Source: Bugulina stolonifera (Eukaryota; Bryozoa; Gymnolaemata; Cheilostomatida; Bugulidae). From it: a stretch of DNA of 64,000 nucleotides. The notes under the pieces are model-generated. The model ran no database searches. It was not told the origin of the DNA and saw only the letters and a program-made list of their open reading frames with translations. Position numbers and translations under genes: made by a program. The stretch covers positions 2,776,179 through 2,840,178 of the forward strand of contig OW285189.1 of the NCBI GenBank assembly GCA_935421135.1. Reading direction: 5' to 3'. Each line of letters begins with the position of its first letter. Within the stretch, counting starts at the first letter, position 1. This document shows, piece after piece, positions 61,816 to 64,000 of this stretch.

Positions 61816-61909
61816 CAATGTACATGCATATGTCATCCATCAAAGATATTTTATAATATCCAATCAACACACATCTAGCCCCTTACATCGGCAGTATGAA
61901 CATACTTAC

Positions 61910-62927
61910 TAAGGCGAGGTCTGTCAGCAGACTTGCTGTGCATATCTTGTAACGCTGGTATGGATACAGACGCCTTATCACTCACCAATCACATCTTCAC
62001 GGTCACTTTTCAGCAATGCAACTTGCACCTAAAACAGCAAAGGCTTTACAACTGTAGGTAATGAAATATAAATGTACTGGTCTAGAAACAAAGAATTATT
62101 CTAGGGTGTAGGTGGTAAAATATTAGTAGAAGAATAATAGGAGTGGAAGGGCTGTGTGCATGTGAAATAACAGAAGGGCAAACATAACTGCAGTCTTCAC
62201 AGTGAAATTAATGCCACAGTTTTAATGCTGGTATCCTCCTGAAAATATCTTGTACATGTAAATATGGAACATAACGACAACCTCGATTGAACTACTTGAA
62301 CATTACGCTTAATTATATACATTGAAATCAAAATGAAATTGAATTTTATATTGCATTGCTAGACAAAATGTACACGTAGGCTACTATAATAGCAGTCTTG
62401 CTACAGTATAACGTATAATAACAGAGCAACACAATACAAGACTACAAATAGTATAATTTTGTATACACTGGATCTGTCTATAATCATAATAAATAATTAT
62501 ACATGTGTATTTAAAACTACATTTATTTTATAAATTTCTTGTGGATCAAGATCATGCAAAAACATTTTGCTGATTGCGATCATTCTTATCACATTTAATT
62601 ACATTATTATAAAAATAATATATTGAGTAATTATAAATAATAGATTTGTGACGCGTTATGAGCATTATTCACATGGTAATGGAATAAGCAATAAGACTTT
62701 CATAAAATAATGATTATTATTAATTATAATTATGAATAAATCCATGTTTACATTAAAAAATAATTGCTATAAATTTTAATATATAAATAAGTAAACTGAA
62801 ATTCTTATCCATGTCACAAAATCAAGAAAATTAAGTTCAAATTTTTCAACCAACTAGCTACTATATCTATTGAATATAAACTTTCTGCTAGTCAGGCACA
62901 TACCTTTTCCAGAGAAACTGATGCCAT
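61910..62927 (-). CDS. Weak 5' exons of an unknown gene
   Basis: MASVSLEK (62927-62904) is followed by GTATGTG. An acceptor before 62028 opens VQVALLKSDREDVIGE, which then hits TGA. A further open segment, SVSIPALQDMHSKSADRPRL (61975-61910), ends at GTAAGT but is out of frame with the preceding one. It may be a truncated or frameshifted gene, or chance. Confidence 0.2.
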
Positions 62928-63619
62928 ATTTAGTCTTTGGTTTCTAGTGATTCTCATGATAGACCTATATTATGTGCTGTAAACCCTAGAGTGAGTTAAC
63001 TCTCAGTTCAAACTCCTTGTCTTATGTCTAGCTGTTTCCATTCTTCAATGAATGTCTATGTCAATATTTATTTAGAGAACAGTTTGTCAGAGCTGCAGAA
63101 CTTCTTGTACTGTCATTCTTTGGATGCTCCATTTAACTTTCAAGATAACCAATATGGAGAACTGAATGAATTTATCATTAAACATCTGCTACAAAAGTTA
63201 CCAAATCTAGTATCCACTATCTTTGTTGCTACTACACTTTCTTAGATGACAGGAAATGCATGCAACTGACCAATGAAAGTTGGCGTAGGGGGATTCTAAT
63301 AATTTCCAACAGCGAGTAAGGAGCAGACAACTCTAAATTTAAAAATTTTGAAAAAATTAAATTTTCACTCCTTTGTCAAGTGATTTCGAGGGGTTAGTAA
63401 GTGGATTTGAACTTCCTATATTTTAATCTATCTGTATACAAAAAATTGCGTAGATTGGAGAGGTCAGGAGCGAAAAGTCACAATTTTGCTACTCAGCTGA
63501 TGGACTATAAGTACGAGTTTGTACTTTTTTGGCACCGCCTGCCGAAAACATTTCAGTGAAATACCAATAATTGTGTTGTGGATAGGCTTACAAAATCTCT
63601 CTGCTGAGCGATAACTATT
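62928..63619. other. Intergenic, no supported gene
   Basis: One 73-codon frame (63024-63245, MSSCFHSSMN) has no splice context or recognised motif. The inverted partner of 59925-60045 lies at 63430-63530. Confidence 0.4.
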
Positions 63620-63895
63620 GCTACAGTAGGTGCTACCTGCCTGTGCGTATAATGCCCATGCCTATAACACAGTGCCAACAGGTGCTACCTGCCTGTGCCT
63701 ATAATGCCCATGCCTATAACACAGTGCCAACAGGTGCTACCTGCCTGTGCCTATAATGCCCATGCCTATAACACAGTGCCAACAGGTGCTACCTGCCTGT
63801 GCCTATAATGCCCATGCCTATAACACAGTGCCAACAGGTGCTACCTGCCTGCGCCTATAATGCCCATGCCTATAACACAGTGCCAACAGGTGCTA
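63620..63895. repeat. 52-bp minisatellite, about five copies
   Basis: Units of CAGGTGCTACCTGCCTGTGC, then CTATAATGCCCATGCCTATA and ACACAGTGCCAA, are nearly identical. CAGGTGCTACCTG is the reverse complement of the junction in the array at 31737-31900. Confidence 0.93.
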
Positions 63896-64000
63896 CCCAT
63901 AACCAGTAATTACAAGTTTTCCTTTCTTATTTAAGCAAAAAAATGAAGGAGAGATTATTATGCATGTGGTAATCCAATCTTGTTGATTGGTATTGTATAG

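Overview
This is a window of AT-rich nuclear DNA from an animal. Protein-coding genes are split into short exons by GT-AG introns. Intergenic and intronic DNA is packed with transposable elements, tRNA-derived SINEs and minisatellites, and the palindrome TACATGTA recurs throughout. There is no bacterial-type gene organisation. A marine invertebrate, possibly a sponge, is my guess from texture alone; no gene here proves it.

Layout. 0-3.7 kb: an old LTR, then the 3' exons of a sorting-nexin gene (end of the PX domain plus the nexin C-terminal domain). 7-18.8 kb: two tandem paralogous four-transmembrane, claudin-like genes (412 and 271 aa) with matching intron phases. 20.4-24 kb: a 16-bp minisatellite, then two solo LTRs inserted in TA-rich tandem arrays. 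24.5-27.7 kb: a small secreted cysteine-containing protein (121 aa). 28.2-32.6 kb: minisatellites and an LTR relic. 32.8-36 kb and 44.3-50.4 kb: two copies of a segmental duplication, each with an intact nine-exon minus-strand coiled-coil gene. Between the copies lies a 6.4-kb Gypsy-type LTR retrotransposon (37267-43684). Its two 664-bp LTRs differ at only about four sites, and one in-frame stop codon lies in its reverse transcriptase. Copy 2 of the duplication carries a 2.25-kb hAT-type insertion whose empty target site is preserved in copy 1.

The most unusual object is at 50391-59441. It is a 9.05-kb segment bounded by about 1.21-kb terminal inverted repeats that start AGTAGTATAG, with a 6-bp duplication (AACATA) directly outside both ends. 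It holds two divergently transcribed, intron-containing genes. One is a 334-aa IkB-like ankyrin protein with an ESGYGS degron-like N-terminus. The other is a 525-aa protein of unknown family with Cys/His and Ser/Thr-rich parts. They are separated by a 1.3-kb modular array built on a 10-bp CACATCG unit. I see no transposase, integrase or DNA polymerase inside. Its termini and 6-bp duplication resemble Polinton/Maverick elements, so a non-autonomous or cargo-carrying relative is the leading hypothesis.

59.5-64 kb holds repeats, a SINE and weak exon-like fragments on the minus strand.
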